Below are positions 46,446 through 56,779 of a DNA stretch of 64,000 nt, piece after piece. Positions within the stretch are counted from its first letter, which is position 1. Each line of letters starts with the position of its first letter. Both the position numbers and the translations under genes were made by a program. The notes beneath the pieces were generated by a model. It searched no databases, was not told the origin of the DNA, and saw nothing but the letters and a program-made list of their open reading frames with translations. Location of the stretch: assembly GCF_014651815.1 (NCBI RefSeq), contig NZ_BMXP01000009.1:91365-155364 (forward strand). Reading direction: 5' to 3'. Source of the DNA: Alteromonas halophila. GTDB lineage: Bacteria; Pseudomonadota; Gammaproteobacteria; Enterobacterales; Alteromonadaceae.

Positions 46446-46769
46446 TTTACGTTCATCCTTACTCTTCAATACCCATCAGTTGTCTACAGCGCCTTCACGC
46501 TGTTAACGATTTACTAACCGTTCACTCTGGTCTAATTAAAATAGTCAAAGGACTAATATTGGTACAACTTATAAAACTAATGCAGATAATTGGAAAATCA
46601 GATTAATCCAGAATTTTTACCGACGATGCGCTGCAAACCTGCACTACACCTGATACTTCCGCACACGTCGCGCTGCGATGCGTAATAGATATTTCAGGGC
46701 TGACCAGACTCGCTGATTGACTGGGCGAGGTGTTTTTTATCTAATGCGCTTTATGTATTCATTTTGATT
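46446..46769. other. Divergent promoter region between katG and the antiporter gene
   Basis: This AT-rich stretch of about 324 bp must drive both neighbours. An oxidative-stress operator would be expected here, but I did not find a clear OxyR or other consensus. No gene or repeat is seen. Confidence 0.4.
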
Positions 46770-48617
46770 ATGGTCCGGCCAATGCTGTTGCTTTCACTGA
46801 TTTATCTGGGCGCTGCCCTTGTTGCTGTTCCTATTGCCAAGCGACTGGGACTGGGTTCCGTACTTGGCTATCTGATTGCAGGCATGATGATCGGCCCCTA
46901 TGCGCTGGCCTTCGTCGGCGACCAGTCGGAAGTAATGCACTTTGCCGAATTCGGTGTGGTGATGATGCTTTTCCTTATCGGTTTGGAGCTGCAGCCGTCA
47001 CGCCTGTGGCGACTTCGTCACTCCATATTGGGGCTTGGCGGATTGCAGGTCACACTGACCACCCTTGCGCTATTTGCCGCAGTATGGCTATTGTTTGATA
47101 TGGCCTGGCAAAGTGCGTTGGCGATAGGCCTGTCGCTTGCACTCTCATCCACAGCCATTGTAGTACAAAGTCTTGAGGAGAAGGGCTGGCTTAAACTGGA
47201 AGCGGGTCAGAACAGTTTCTCTGTACTGCTCTTTCAGGATATCGCCGTGATCCCCATCCTGGCCATGCTGCCGTTGCTATCCTTTATGCCGGAGAGTGCC
47301 GTACAATCTGATCACGCAGCTTTGACAGCAAACTGGCCGGTACTGGCTCAGGTTGGGGCGTCCATTGCTGCAATTATCGGTATTATTCTGGCAGGCAAAT
47401 ACATTTCGGTACCCGTGTTCCGCTACATTGCCAAAACACGCATGCGGGAGATTTTCACTGTTTTCGCGTTGTTTTTAGTGATCGCGATTGCACTTTTGAT
47501 GCAAACGCTGGGCTTATCCCCTGCATTAGGCACGTTTCTGGCGGGTGTGGTACTGGCAGAGAGTGAGTTCCGTCACGAACTGGAGGCTGATATCGAGCCC
47601 TTTAAAGGGCTGTTACTGGGGCTCTTCTTTGTGGCGGTGGGCGCCTCTATAGACTTTGGCCTGCTTGCTGACAATGTGAGCCTTATTCTGCTACTGGTAC
47701 TGGCTCTGGTTTGCATAAAGGCAGGCATACTTTACTGTTTGTCACGGGTGTATAATATCAGTCGCTCCCAGCGATTGTTATTTACGATTGCCCTGGCCCA
47801 GGGGGGCGAATTTGCCTTTGTCCTGCTGACACTTTCCCGCAAGCTGGCTATCTTATCAGAGGCTGAAGCCGCCATTGTGACCCTGGTTGTGACAATGTCG
47901 ATGCTAGTCACACCGTTGTTGTTGATGGCATTTGCATATCTGCAGAAGAACAGCGCAGGCGACGCCCCCGCGTTTGACTCTCCCGCCGACATCGCCCCTT
48001 CACGGCATGTCATTGTCGCAGGCTACGGACGATTCGGGCAGGTAGTAGGCAGATTACTCAAAGCACAGGGCTACGAAGTTAGCGTACTTGATCACAACCC
48101 TTCCCAAATTGACCTTCTGAGGCGCTTTGGCAGTCAGGTGCACTATGGCGATGCAAGCCGTAAAGAATTACTGGACGCAGCTGGCGCTCAGGATGCCCGT
48201 CTCCTGGTCATTGCAATTGATGATCCGGACAAAACTCTGGAAATTGTTGCGCTTGCCAGGAAGCATTATCCCAACCTTCAACTGGCGGCCAGAGCCAGAG
48301 ACCGGCGTCATGCCTATCAGTTAATCCAGCAAAAAGTCTCTGTTTTTAATCGTGAAACTTTCGACTCGGCGATTGTTTTAGCTGTTGAAGCATTACAACT
48401 GCTGGGAAACCAAAAGGAAGAGGCGGAGCGTGCCGGACGATTATTTCGTGAGCATGATGTGGAATCAATGTACATGCTGTCGGCATTATGGGGTGATGAT
48501 GAAACATACGGGGTTGCGGTCCGTCAGCGCATGGAAGACTTAAAACAGGTCCTCGCACAGGACACCGAGGCGCGTGAACGCCTTGCCACCTGTAAGCAGG
48601 AGGGGCGGGAAGGCTAA
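46770..48617 (+). CDS. CPA2-family cation/proton antiporter (KefB/KefC-like) with RCK domain
   Basis: This protein of about 615 residues has a 12-13-helix Na+/H+-exchanger-like domain opening with LIYLGAALVAVPIAKRLGLG followed by SVLGYLIAGMMIGPYAL, as in KefB/KefC. It also has LGTFLAGVVLAESEFRHELE. A C-terminal RCK/TrkA-N domain follows (HVIVAGYGRFGQVVGRLL; a GxGRxG nucleotide loop; RRFGSQVHYGDAS). KefB/KefC are potassium efflux systems gated by glutathione adducts. Whether that gating applies here cannot be seen. ATG 46770 is taken; TTG 46764 is in frame. It may protect together with the neighbouring katG. Confidence 0.88.
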   Translation: MVRPMLLLSLIYLGAALVAVPIAKRLGLGSVLGYLIAGMMIGPYALAFVGDQSEVMHFAEFGVVMMLFLIGLELQPSRLWRLRHSILGLGGLQVTLTTLALFAAVWLLFDMAWQSALAIGLSLALSSTAIVVQSLEEKGWLKLEAGQNSFSVLLFQDIAVIPILAMLPLLSFMPESAVQSDHAALTANWPVLAQVGASIAAIIGIILAGKYISVPVFRYIAKTRMREIFTVFALFLVIAIALLMQTLGLSPALGTFLAGVVLAESEFRHELEADIEPFKGLLLGLFFVAVGASIDFGLLADNVSLILLLVLALVCIKAGILYCLSRVYNISRSQRLLFTIALAQGGEFAFVLLTLSRKLAILSEAEAAIVTLVVTMSMLVTPLLLMAFAYLQKNSAGDAPAFDSPADIAPSRHVIVAGYGRFGQVVGRLLKAQGYEVSVLDHNPSQIDLLRRFGSQVHYGDASRKELLDAAGAQDARLLVIAIDDPDKTLEIVALARKHYPNLQLAARARDRRHAYQLIQQKVSVFNRETFDSAIVLAVEALQLLGNQKEEAERAGRLFREHDVESMYMLSALWGDDETYGVAVRQRMEDLKQVLAQDTEARERLATCKQEGREG

Positions 48618-48770
48618 ACTTCAGGTATACCTTTTTATACGCCAACAGAAAAATCAATACGCACCAAATCAGGGCTGCCTACGTACCACTGCTATACTGT
48701 GTTTTTTACGAGGTAGTCCTAATCCGAGGCGAAAGCGTATTCGCTCGTGACTACTGCAAAGAGATAATTT

Positions 48771-49934
48771 ATGACCGTCACTCTCCCAATTGGGATAGCC
48801 ATGGCGTTCACTGTAAATTTGCTCGTCGGTATATATTTCGCGTACCTTTGCCGTCGGCTTCCGGATGACGGCGCTTACCGGCACTGGAGTATAGCGTGTG
48901 GTCTATACAGTGCCGGTATAGTCATGAGCGTCACCGCGCATTTGTACAGTGATATTGCCCTGTTCACATTATTAGCATGCCTCAGTCTGTTCAGCGCTAC
49001 CTATGCGCTGTTCACCGGTATTGCTAAGTATGAGCATGCCAGCGTTCAGCCCAAGCTGGCCAGGCAAACCCGCTTTTTCTTTTTTGTCGGTCTTGGCATT
49101 GTTACCGTTGCCAGCACCCTCGGGTCGGTCGCCAATGCCATTACATCGCTCATGATGGCAGTGATGCTGCTACTTTGCGACGGTGCTTTTTACCAGCAGA
49201 AAAAGCCTGTACAGACATTATTTACGGTTATACGCGCTACCCTTGTCGTGCACGCATTTGTCATGTTCTTTCAGGGCACCGTCATTTTTGTGCAAATGGC
49301 GTCGGGGGGCGAAAGTGACACCCAGGCGCTGTTCAACGTTACGCTGCTTTCACACCTGCTACTGACCATCGCGACTGCTGCGCTGTTGCCCCTGCTGCAT
49401 ACTATTTCCAAAAAGGAATACTGGAAAAAGGTGGCAAACCATGATGATTTAACCGGGCTCCTCAGCCGACGGGCATTTATCGCAAGCGCGCTGGATATTA
49501 TCAATCAGCAGGAAAACGGGCATTTTTCTCTGCTGATTGTCGACATCGATTACTTTAAGCAAATCAACGATCAGTACGGTCACCAGGCAGGTGACGAAGT
49601 ACTGCGAACCCTGGCTACAACACTGGAAAGTGGCACGCGGGATAATGATATCGTTGGACGACTGGGTGGCGAAGAGTTCGCCATACTCATGCCTGGCCTG
49701 TCAGCCGATTTTGCCCAGGTCGTCGCTAACCGCATGCTAGACCGGATTGCCGATAACTCTACTACGTTTAATGACGTCGACATTCAGGCTACTGTAAGTA
49801 TTGGCATCGCAACCTCCACCGGCATTATGACGACCTGGGATGAATTATTCAGTCAGGCCGACAGTGCGCTCTATACTGCCAAACAGAGAGGACGCAATCT
49901 GGTCTTTACTTACACACCGGCAATGCAGGCATAA
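48771..49934 (+). CDS. Membrane diguanylate cyclase
   Basis: This 387-residue protein has six or seven N-terminal membrane helices (about 1-200) and a GGDEF domain with GGEEF at 299-303. The I-site RxxD (RDND) ends five residues earlier, and DIDYFKQINDQYGHQAGDE provides the metal/GTP site. It is predicted to make c-di-GMP and be feedback-inhibited. The membrane domain resembles small ligand-binding anchors rather than a known sensor. It starts about 150 bp after the antiporter stop. Confidence 0.92.
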   Translation: MTVTLPIGIAMAFTVNLLVGIYFAYLCRRLPDDGAYRHWSIACGLYSAGIVMSVTAHLYSDIALFTLLACLSLFSATYALFTGIAKYEHASVQPKLARQTRFFFFVGLGIVTVASTLGSVANAITSLMMAVMLLLCDGAFYQQKKPVQTLFTVIRATLVVHAFVMFFQGTVIFVQMASGGESDTQALFNVTLLSHLLLTIATAALLPLLHTISKKEYWKKVANHDDLTGLLSRRAFIASALDIINQQENGHFSLLIVDIDYFKQINDQYGHQAGDEVLRTLATTLESGTRDNDIVGRLGGEEFAILMPGLSADFAQVVANRMLDRIADNSTTFNDVDIQATVSIGIATSTGIMTTWDELFSQADSALYTAKQRGRNLVFTYTPAMQA

Positions 49935-50034
49935 ACCCGGCAATCGCCTGACAAGCACTAAGCTAGTGCTTACTTATCAAAGGCGACGGCCATTGCCCTC
50001 AACGCGCCACACGCACAGTGACGACAGACGTATT

Positions 50035-51063
50035 CTAGCCAAAGGGTTTAGGCTTACCGGTTATGGGATCAATGCGGTCCAGAGACGTTCCTTCGTAGGT
50101 GCCGGCTAGCAGGTCAACCACTGCACTGCCGTATTGCTCGAACCAGAAATCCCCCATTTTTTTAAGGCGCAGGATATTCGAGGCGCTAACATCATCCATA
50201 GCATCATCAGGCGGCGACGCAAGCCCGGGCTGCCTGCGCATTTCAGCATTCACCCTAATATAGTTGCCGGTCGTCGCCATGGTTATGGCCTGGTAAGCAA
50301 CAACGCGCTCGTCCGACAGAATGTCGATAATATTGCCCTGTGTCATCCAGCCTAACGCCCCCCAGTTACATGATGCCGGTCCATTTATCTTGCGCGTTCT
50401 GTAGCCGGTTCCGACAGACAAAATTCGCATCTCATCCATTGACGTTTGTGGCCACAGGCGCCTTGCCTCCGCCATAGCACACAGGGTGGGATTGTTCGCC
50501 GTAACTCCGCCATCAATTAACCAGTTATCAAAGCCCTCATCTCCCATTGCCAGACCACGTGTTGGAAAGTAGGTTGGCGCAGCGCTGCTGGCATCAGCGA
50601 CATCACAACTTTTTAAACCCAGATGTTGCGGATCTGTCGTTTTGATGACACAAGGTTTGCGGGCTTCAATGTTATACGTTACTGCCAGAACATGACGATC
50701 GCGCGCGGCAGCCTCAGCCAGTGAGGCATCACCGAATTTTTGCTGTAGTATCCTGCGCTTTCCGGACGCTTCATACTTTGGCGCATTGATGCCGTCGAGT
50801 TCAAAAAGCCCCTCGTTTTCAGCAAAAATTTGCGTTGCATTTTGCGCGTTGTAAAGCTGATTAATGTCGTCGACAGACAATTGAGTTGTTGCCAGAGCCA
50901 GCGCTATGATTGCACCTGTGCTGGTGCCCGCGTAAAAGTCGACGCAATCTCGTAATGATTTATCATGCCGTTCCTGTAACCCGGTATTGACGTGATATAA
51001 AAACTGGGTTGTTGCAGCACCGCGTATTCCGCCACCATCCAGTGATAAAATGACCTTGCCCAT
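50035..51063 (-). CDS. Patatin-like phospholipase
   Basis: This 342-residue soluble protein has the patatin lipase signature: oxyanion loop DGGGIRG (9-15), nucleophile elbow GTSTG (46-50, Ser48) and the Asp partner in LIDGGVTANNP. It should cleave acyl chains from phospholipids. Related proteins act as CBASS effectors when next to a CD-NTase, but none is encoded here, so a housekeeping or secreted role is equally likely. No signal peptide is seen. It stands alone on the minus strand, with about 50 bp to the next gene upstream. Confidence 0.88.
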   Translation of the reverse strand: MGKVILSLDGGGIRGAATTQFLYHVNTGLQERHDKSLRDCVDFYAGTSTGAIIALALATTQLSVDDINQLYNAQNATQIFAENEGLFELDGINAPKYEASGKRRILQQKFGDASLAEAAARDRHVLAVTYNIEARKPCVIKTTDPQHLGLKSCDVADASSAAPTYFPTRGLAMGDEGFDNWLIDGGVTANNPTLCAMAEARRLWPQTSMDEMRILSVGTGYRTRKINGPASCNWGALGWMTQGNIIDILSDERVVAYQAITMATTGNYIRVNAEMRRQPGLASPPDDAMDDVSASNILRLKKMGDFWFEQYGSAVVDLLAGTYEGTSLDRIDPITGKPKPFG

Positions 51064-51116
51064 CCCCCACTCCGCATGCTGTTTAGCGTTGCTGTCATGA
51101 TCATTTCAAGTTTAGT

Positions 51117-52181
51117 TTACCCGTTGACCATGTCAAAAGATAACACACTGTCATTCTGCTCAGTTTCACTGGCTGGCGACTGGCAATAGATATAGACCCC
51201 CTCCTCAGAAAGCGTGCGAACCAGCTGGCCCTCTGCACACAGATAGTTAAGGTGTGACAGGCACTCTGCAATTGCAAAATGCAGCAGGTGACTGTCGAGC
51301 TGTCGGTTAAACAGCGCGGGCAGGCAATCTGTCACCCGCATGGGTATTCTGCATACGTCGTAAAGTGTTTTAAGTTGCTGCTGGTGATGCCCGCGCAGGG
51401 CCTGAACCCGAGCACGTACTCCGGTAAAGGGCTGGTTATGCGCAGGCAATACCAGCGTATCGCTGGGCAACTCCATAAACGGTAGCAGTGTATCGAGGTA
51501 GTCGGCCAGCGGATTGCCGTCAGGCTCGGTACTGTAAACCCCAATATTGGGTGTTATTGAAGGTAAAATATGATCGCCAGCCACCAGGATATGACGTTCC
51601 TGACAATACAGGCAAACATGCTCCGGCGAATGCCCACGCCCTATCATCACCGTCCAGCGATTATTGTTGATGGTCAGCACCTGTCCTTCCGTCAGGCGTT
51701 CATACGCCACCGGCAACGGCGAGACAATTCTGCTGAAGCCCTTGCCATCGCCCACCGCTTTTGTGACAGCGTCAGTTGCCAGGCCACAGCGCACGAAATA
51801 CTGTTCATCGCGCCACGCAGACGCACCTGCCCGGCCGGCAAACAGGGCCCGGGCGGCGAAATACTCTGTCTGAGACATATATAGCGGAACCTGATGCTGC
51901 TCGGTCAGCCAGCCGGCTAAGCCAATATGATCCGGGTGCATATGGGTTGCGATGACACCCAGCACTGGCTTGTCCAGCGTGCTCAACACCGACTGCCAGT
52001 GCTGACGGGTCTCGGACGTGGCCAGCCCGCAATCTACGATATACCACCCCTGCTCGTCTTCCAGCAGGTACAGGTTGATATGATCCAACGCAAAAGGCAG
52101 TGGCATACGAAGCCAGAAAATTCCCTCTGCGACCTGCGTGACGCAACCAGGCTGAGGAACGGTGAAAGATTCAAACTTCAT
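51117..52181 (-). CDS. MBL-fold metallo-hydrolase
   Basis: This protein of about 354 residues has the metallo-beta-lactamase fold: YIVDCGLAT, then the metal motif THMHPDHIGLAG (HxHxDH), GRGHSPEHVCLYC with the third metal His, and VAGDHILPSITPN with a bridging Asp. The C-terminal 90 residues form an added helical domain (LFNRQLDSHLLHFAIAECLS). This resembles thioesterase or glyoxalase-II-like members. No signal peptide is seen. The ATG at 52181 is preferred over 52205, although neither has a strong ribosome site. The substrate is unknown. Confidence 0.85.
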   Translation of the reverse strand: MKFESFTVPQPGCVTQVAEGIFWLRMPLPFALDHINLYLLEDEQGWYIVDCGLATSETRQHWQSVLSTLDKPVLGVIATHMHPDHIGLAGWLTEQHQVPLYMSQTEYFAARALFAGRAGASAWRDEQYFVRCGLATDAVTKAVGDGKGFSRIVSPLPVAYERLTEGQVLTINNNRWTVMIGRGHSPEHVCLYCQERHILVAGDHILPSITPNIGVYSTEPDGNPLADYLDTLLPFMELPSDTLVLPAHNQPFTGVRARVQALRGHHQQQLKTLYDVCRIPMRVTDCLPALFNRQLDSHLLHFAIAECLSHLNYLCAEGQLVRTLSEEGVYIYCQSPASETEQNDSVLSFDMVNG

Positions 52182-52447
52182 AACATGACGTTTCTGCAAT
52201 CGCACGAATATGTACTTTTTTTACGCTGCACTCGCTGAAAACTCAAACGTTTATGTCTGATAGATAGCTATTTGATACACTTATACCCAATCTTTCTGTA
52301 GCCTGGCTGCACAGCGTGGTGAACCTGTCTTAACGGTGAGCCTGCCGCTGGCCATAAGCGTAAATCAGATACAACCCTGAAGGAACGCTCTTGTATGTTT
52401 GGTTCCGACTGTCGATCAGCACTCAGTGCCGTCTGCGTGGGTTTAAC

Positions 52448-54328
52448 ATGAGTAAATATAAAATGATGACGCGATGGTTAACAGCAGGCCTTGTCTGTAT
52501 CAGTCTGTTTAAGGGTGTAGTATTCGCTGACGAATCGACGCTAAATGCCTGGCCTCCTTCAGCCCAGCGGTTTCTGAAAGATATTCGGGATGAGCCTCAG
52601 GATGTCATTAACGCCGTACAGGCTGAGCTTCTCCAAGAGCAACGCACCACGTACCGGGCTGCGTATTATGCCATCCTTAGCCGCGCTTACTCGGCGCTGG
52701 TGTTGCCCCACAAAGGCCTCGACCGGGCCGATAAGGGGCTTGCACTGGTCACCGAGAGCCTCCACCCATGGCTTTATCATAATCTCGCGGTTGCTAAAGC
52801 TGAGGCACTGGATAACAGTGGCAAACCTGGAGAGGGTAAAATGCTGGCGCTGTCAGCACGTAACTGGGCAGAGGAACATAATGCCAAAGAGTTGCTGAGC
52901 TACGCCATGAGCGTCGACGGGTACCTAAGTCTCACACTGAGTGCTACCGACGACGCCCTTGCTACGTTTCAGCAGGGCTATACACTCTCGCAGTCAAACG
53001 ACACCTTGCTGCAGCCTGGCGATTTTGCCAGCATGATTGCGCTGGTCTACGAATATCGGCATGAGCCCGAATTAGCGTTGCCCTACTTTCAGGAAGCCTA
53101 CGACTACTACCAGGCAAACGACATAAAACTGGAGCTTGCCAATACCATTTTTGGTCTGGGCAAAGCCAATCTTGACCTGGGTAATCGCGATACCGGTCTG
53201 GCACAACTAAAACGCTCTGCCGAGCTTGCACTTGAAATCGGTGATCTGCAAGGTGCGGCTTACAGTTATCAGGTGATGGCACAGCAGTTAATTGATGAAG
53301 GAAAGCTAAGTAGCGCAGAAGCATTTTTAACTGACGCGCTGACCATTTTTGAAGACGCTGACAACCGCTTTATGCAAATCAATGTATTGCTTTCGCTCAA
53401 TGCCATTGCCAGTCAGCAGAGTCAGTTTGCCTATAGCCTGACACTGCTTGACGAGGCACAGGCGCTGGCAGAAGGAGAGGCGTTTTTACCGTCAAAAATT
53501 GCCATTAACGAACGCAAGGCGCAGCTCTTTGCCACTATGGACGAATTTGAAAAGGCCTATCAGCTTATGCTGATCAATACCGCGCTTAAAAATAGGCTGA
53601 ACCAAGAGCAGAACTCGCAACGGCTACTGGAACTGAAAACCCGTTTCGAAGTTGAACAACAAGAGGCACAAAACGCCCTGTTACGCGAACAAAACCTGCG
53701 TCAGCAAGCACTGTTGTTAAATGAACAGAAACTGCAACGTTATATTTTTGCGGTTGTCGTTCTGTTGCTGATTATTTGTCTGCTACTGGCATTCTTATAC
53801 ATCGGCGGCAAACGTCATCAGGAGCGCCTGGAACGACTGGCCAATGAAGATGAGCTCACCGGATTAATGACACGGCGTAAGGTGCTGGCGCAATTCGAAC
53901 ACCATCTACAACTTGCTCAGCGTCATGACACACCGCTCACTCTGGCTCTGCTGGATCTCGACTACTTTAAGAAAATTAATGATGAGCATGGTCATCAGAC
54001 GGGCGACGCAGTGTTAAAAGCGTTTGGTGAGCTGGCCAGAAATACATTTCGACGCACCGATATGCTGGGCCGGATAGGCGGCGAAGAGTTTCTGTTTTTC
54101 TTCCCGCATACCGATCTTAGTGAAGCGCAGACGCTGCTCAAGCGATTCTCTGTGGCATGCCGTGATATTCCTTTTACCATAGACAAACCTGAACTCAATG
54201 TATCGGTTTCCGCTGGCGTGACGATGTTGTCAGATAACCAGTCAGCCAAGGTATTGATGGCACAGGCTGACGAGGCGCTTTACCAGGCGAAATCTGAAGG
54301 CAGAGACAGACTGGTTTGTGCGCCCTGA
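52448..54328 (+). CDS. Exported-sensor diguanylate cyclase with TPR repeats
   Basis: This protein of about 626 residues starts with a signal-like helix (WLTAGLVCISLFKGVVF), followed by a periplasmic region with several TPR repeats (ALVYEYRHEPELALPYFQEA; TIFGLGKANLDLGNRDTGLA). After a coiled coil a membrane helix follows (YIFAVVVLLLIICLLLAFLY), then a GGDEF domain with GGEEF at about 544-548. The I-site RxxD (RRTD) is intact. It should convert a periplasmic protein-protein signal into c-di-GMP. ATG 52448 is preferred because it starts the signal helix; the upstream frame from 52391 is not signal-like. PolB follows within 20 bp. Confidence 0.9.
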   Translation: MSKYKMMTRWLTAGLVCISLFKGVVFADESTLNAWPPSAQRFLKDIRDEPQDVINAVQAELLQEQRTTYRAAYYAILSRAYSALVLPHKGLDRADKGLALVTESLHPWLYHNLAVAKAEALDNSGKPGEGKMLALSARNWAEEHNAKELLSYAMSVDGYLSLTLSATDDALATFQQGYTLSQSNDTLLQPGDFASMIALVYEYRHEPELALPYFQEAYDYYQANDIKLELANTIFGLGKANLDLGNRDTGLAQLKRSAELALEIGDLQGAAYSYQVMAQQLIDEGKLSSAEAFLTDALTIFEDADNRFMQINVLLSLNAIASQQSQFAYSLTLLDEAQALAEGEAFLPSKIAINERKAQLFATMDEFEKAYQLMLINTALKNRLNQEQNSQRLLELKTRFEVEQQEAQNALLREQNLRQQALLLNEQKLQRYIFAVVVLLLIICLLLAFLYIGGKRHQERLERLANEDELTGLMTRRKVLAQFEHHLQLAQRHDTPLTLALLDLDYFKKINDEHGHQTGDAVLKAFGELARNTFRRTDMLGRIGGEEFLFFFPHTDLSEAQTLLKRFSVACRDIPFTIDKPELNVSVSAGVTMLSDNQSAKVLMAQADEALYQAKSEGRDRLVCAP

Positions 54329-54346
54329 TATCGCGTTACTGTCACT

Positions 54347-56743
54347 ATGTCATATTCTTCAGCCCCGTCGACAATAACGCCAAAAGCGCCGCGCATTGAA
54401 GGCTTCATCTTAAGCCGGCGCGCCATTGTGGTTAATCAACGCCCAGTGGTTGAGTTGTGGCTGGCGACCGATGAGGGACCTGCGTGTCTGCATACCAGTG
54501 CGCAAACATTCAGTTGCTTTGTGCAGATCACCGACAAACTGTCGCTATTACGTGCCTGTCGCCGGGCAGGGCTTGCAGTCGAAACATCTGAACAGCCATT
54601 CAAAAAGCTCGACCAGCAGCCGGTTTGCGTACTTAAAACCTTCTCTGAGTCGCAGCATAATACCCTTCGTCGTATTGCCAGAAATGAGGAAATCACACTG
54701 TTTGAGGCCGATATCAAACTGTCTGACCGTTATTTGATGGAGCGCTTCATTTACGGCTCTCTGGCATTTATTCCAACAGCCACGGCCCCCCGCTGTATTC
54801 ATCAACAGGTAAAAGTCAGGCCCGCGCACTACTTGCCTACCCTGTCCAGCCTTACACTGGATATTGAATGCGACGAACATGAAAACCTGTTCAGTATTGC
54901 TTTAGCTGGAGATAATGCAGCCGTGGTAATGATGATTGCGCCTCCTGCTGGCATACCCACGCCGACTCAGCCACTGCCCTTCGAACTGATTGTCTGTAAG
55001 GATGAAAACAGCCTGCTTCGAGAGCTTGAGCGTCAGATTGACGCTGCCGATCCGGATGTGATCCTGGGCTGGAATGTCAAACAGTTCGACCTGGCATTAC
55101 TTGGCAGGCGGGCTGCGAGGTTGCATCAGCAACTTAAGCTTGGCCGGCATGGTCATACAATGTCGGTCAGAGAATTGGACAGTGGTCAGGTAATTGTGGA
55201 TGTCCCTGGTCGCTGTATCGTTGATGGCATCGAATCGCTAAAAACCATGACTTACCAGTTTGACAGTTTTTCACTTCAGCATGTGGCGACCGAATTGCTG
55301 GGAAAAGGGAAGCTGATCCACGAGGACAATCCGCTGGAAACAATTAAGCGTCAGTACTTTGAAGCACCTCTGGAGCTGGCAAAGTATAATTATCAGGACT
55401 GCACTTTGGTTAATGACATTGTTGCGCACACCAGGCTACTCGACTTCCTGGTGCTGCGTAGCACTCTGACCGGCCTCGAGCCCGGTCGTCCTGGCGGCAG
55501 TGTTGCGGCGTTTCTTAATGTGTATCTGCCGCGCTTACATCGCGCAGGTTACATCAGTAATGTGCGTCCTGAAGACGGCGGGCTGGCAAGTCCTGGTGGC
55601 TACGTAATGGACTCTAAACCCGGGCTTTACCAGCATGTTCTGGTGCTTGATTTCAAAAGCCTCTACCCGTCGATTATTCGCACGTTCTGTATTGATCCAA
55701 TGGGATTGGCAGAAGGCCTGTTATCGCCACATAATGCCGTAGAGGGCTTTAAAGGCGCCTGTTTTTCCCGCGATAAACATTTTCTGCCTGACATCATCGC
55801 TACCCTGTGGCGCCAGCGTGATGAGGCCAAGCGTGCTGGTGATGGCCCGCGCTCACAGGCGATAAAAATTTTAATGAACTCATTTTATGGCGTGCTTGGC
55901 AGCGGTGGCTGCCCGTTTTACGACCCTCGCCTGGCAAGCTCAATTACACTGCGTGGCCATCAGATCATGCAGACCACTGCTGACTGGATCAGGGAGCTGG
56001 GGTTTGATGTTATTTACGGCGATACAGACTCCACCTTTGTTCATATCGCCGATGCTAAAGACCGGGCGCATGCCCTGGCTCTGGGCGAACAGCTTGAACG
56101 CACTATCAATCAGCGCTGGCACCAAACGCTCAGACAGGACTTTTCTCTGCCCTGCTACCTGGAAATTGAGTTTGAAACGCACTTTGACACGTTTTTTATG
56201 CCCACTATCCGTGGCTCATCAATGGGCAGCAAAAAGCGCTACGCAGGACTGACGCAGAAAAACGGCAAACAGGAGATGATTTTCAAAGGCCTGGAAAGTG
56301 TCCGCTCTGACTGGACCCGACTGGCGAAAGACTTTCAGTATGCCTTGTACAGCGCCGTATTTGCCGGGCAACCCGTGGATGCGCTAATCAAGGACTATAT
56401 TGTACAAATTCGTGAGGGGCACAGGGATCAGGATCTGGTGTACGCCAAACGATTGCGAAAACCGCTTGAGCACTACACTAAGTCGCAGCCTCCCCATGTC
56501 CGCGCTGCACGTATTGCCGAACAATGGCGTGCAGACAATGGACAGCCTGCACGCTACACCCCTTCAGCCAAAATCCACTATGTGCTGACCACACAGGGAC
56601 CACAGCCCACTGAGTATGTTACTGCGCCGCTCGACTATGATGACTACATAGACAAGCAGATAAAGCCGATTGCCGAGAGTATCCTGCCTTTGATTGGTCT
56701 GGATTTTACAACACTTACCAATGATCAGATGACATTGTTCTAA
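54347..56743 (+). CDS. polB: DNA polymerase II (family B)
   Basis: This 798-residue polymerase is close in length to E. coli PolB (783). Its 3'-5' exonuclease motifs are LDIECDE (Asp172, Glu174), WNVKQFDLALL, and YNYQDCTLV. Its polymerase motifs are DFKSLYPSII (A; Asp435) and YGDTDST (C; Asp559, Asp561), plus the conserved KILMNSFYGVLG helix between them. In E. coli it is an SOS-induced polymerase for damage bypass and replication restart. No LexA box was recognised in the 18 bp before it, which would fit transcription from the upstream cyclase gene. Confidence 0.95.
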   Translation: MSYSSAPSTITPKAPRIEGFILSRRAIVVNQRPVVELWLATDEGPACLHTSAQTFSCFVQITDKLSLLRACRRAGLAVETSEQPFKKLDQQPVCVLKTFSESQHNTLRRIARNEEITLFEADIKLSDRYLMERFIYGSLAFIPTATAPRCIHQQVKVRPAHYLPTLSSLTLDIECDEHENLFSIALAGDNAAVVMMIAPPAGIPTPTQPLPFELIVCKDENSLLRELERQIDAADPDVILGWNVKQFDLALLGRRAARLHQQLKLGRHGHTMSVRELDSGQVIVDVPGRCIVDGIESLKTMTYQFDSFSLQHVATELLGKGKLIHEDNPLETIKRQYFEAPLELAKYNYQDCTLVNDIVAHTRLLDFLVLRSTLTGLEPGRPGGSVAAFLNVYLPRLHRAGYISNVRPEDGGLASPGGYVMDSKPGLYQHVLVLDFKSLYPSIIRTFCIDPMGLAEGLLSPHNAVEGFKGACFSRDKHFLPDIIATLWRQRDEAKRAGDGPRSQAIKILMNSFYGVLGSGGCPFYDPRLASSITLRGHQIMQTTADWIRELGFDVIYGDTDSTFVHIADAKDRAHALALGEQLERTINQRWHQTLRQDFSLPCYLEIEFETHFDTFFMPTIRGSSMGSKKRYAGLTQKNGKQEMIFKGLESVRSDWTRLAKDFQYALYSAVFAGQPVDALIKDYIVQIREGHRDQDLVYAKRLRKPLEHYTKSQPPHVRAARIAEQWRADNGQPARYTPSAKIHYVLTTQGPQPTEYVTAPLDYDDYIDKQIKPIAESILPLIGLDFTTLTNDQMTLF

Positions 56744-56779
56744 TCGGGCTTAACGGGTGCCTACACGAGTGGCGGTCAC

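Noticed and set aside
50035..51063. Patatin protein as a CBASS effector
   Set aside because: No CD-NTase, Cap2/Cap3 or other defence gene lies near; the neighbours are an MBL hydrolase and a diguanylate cyclase.
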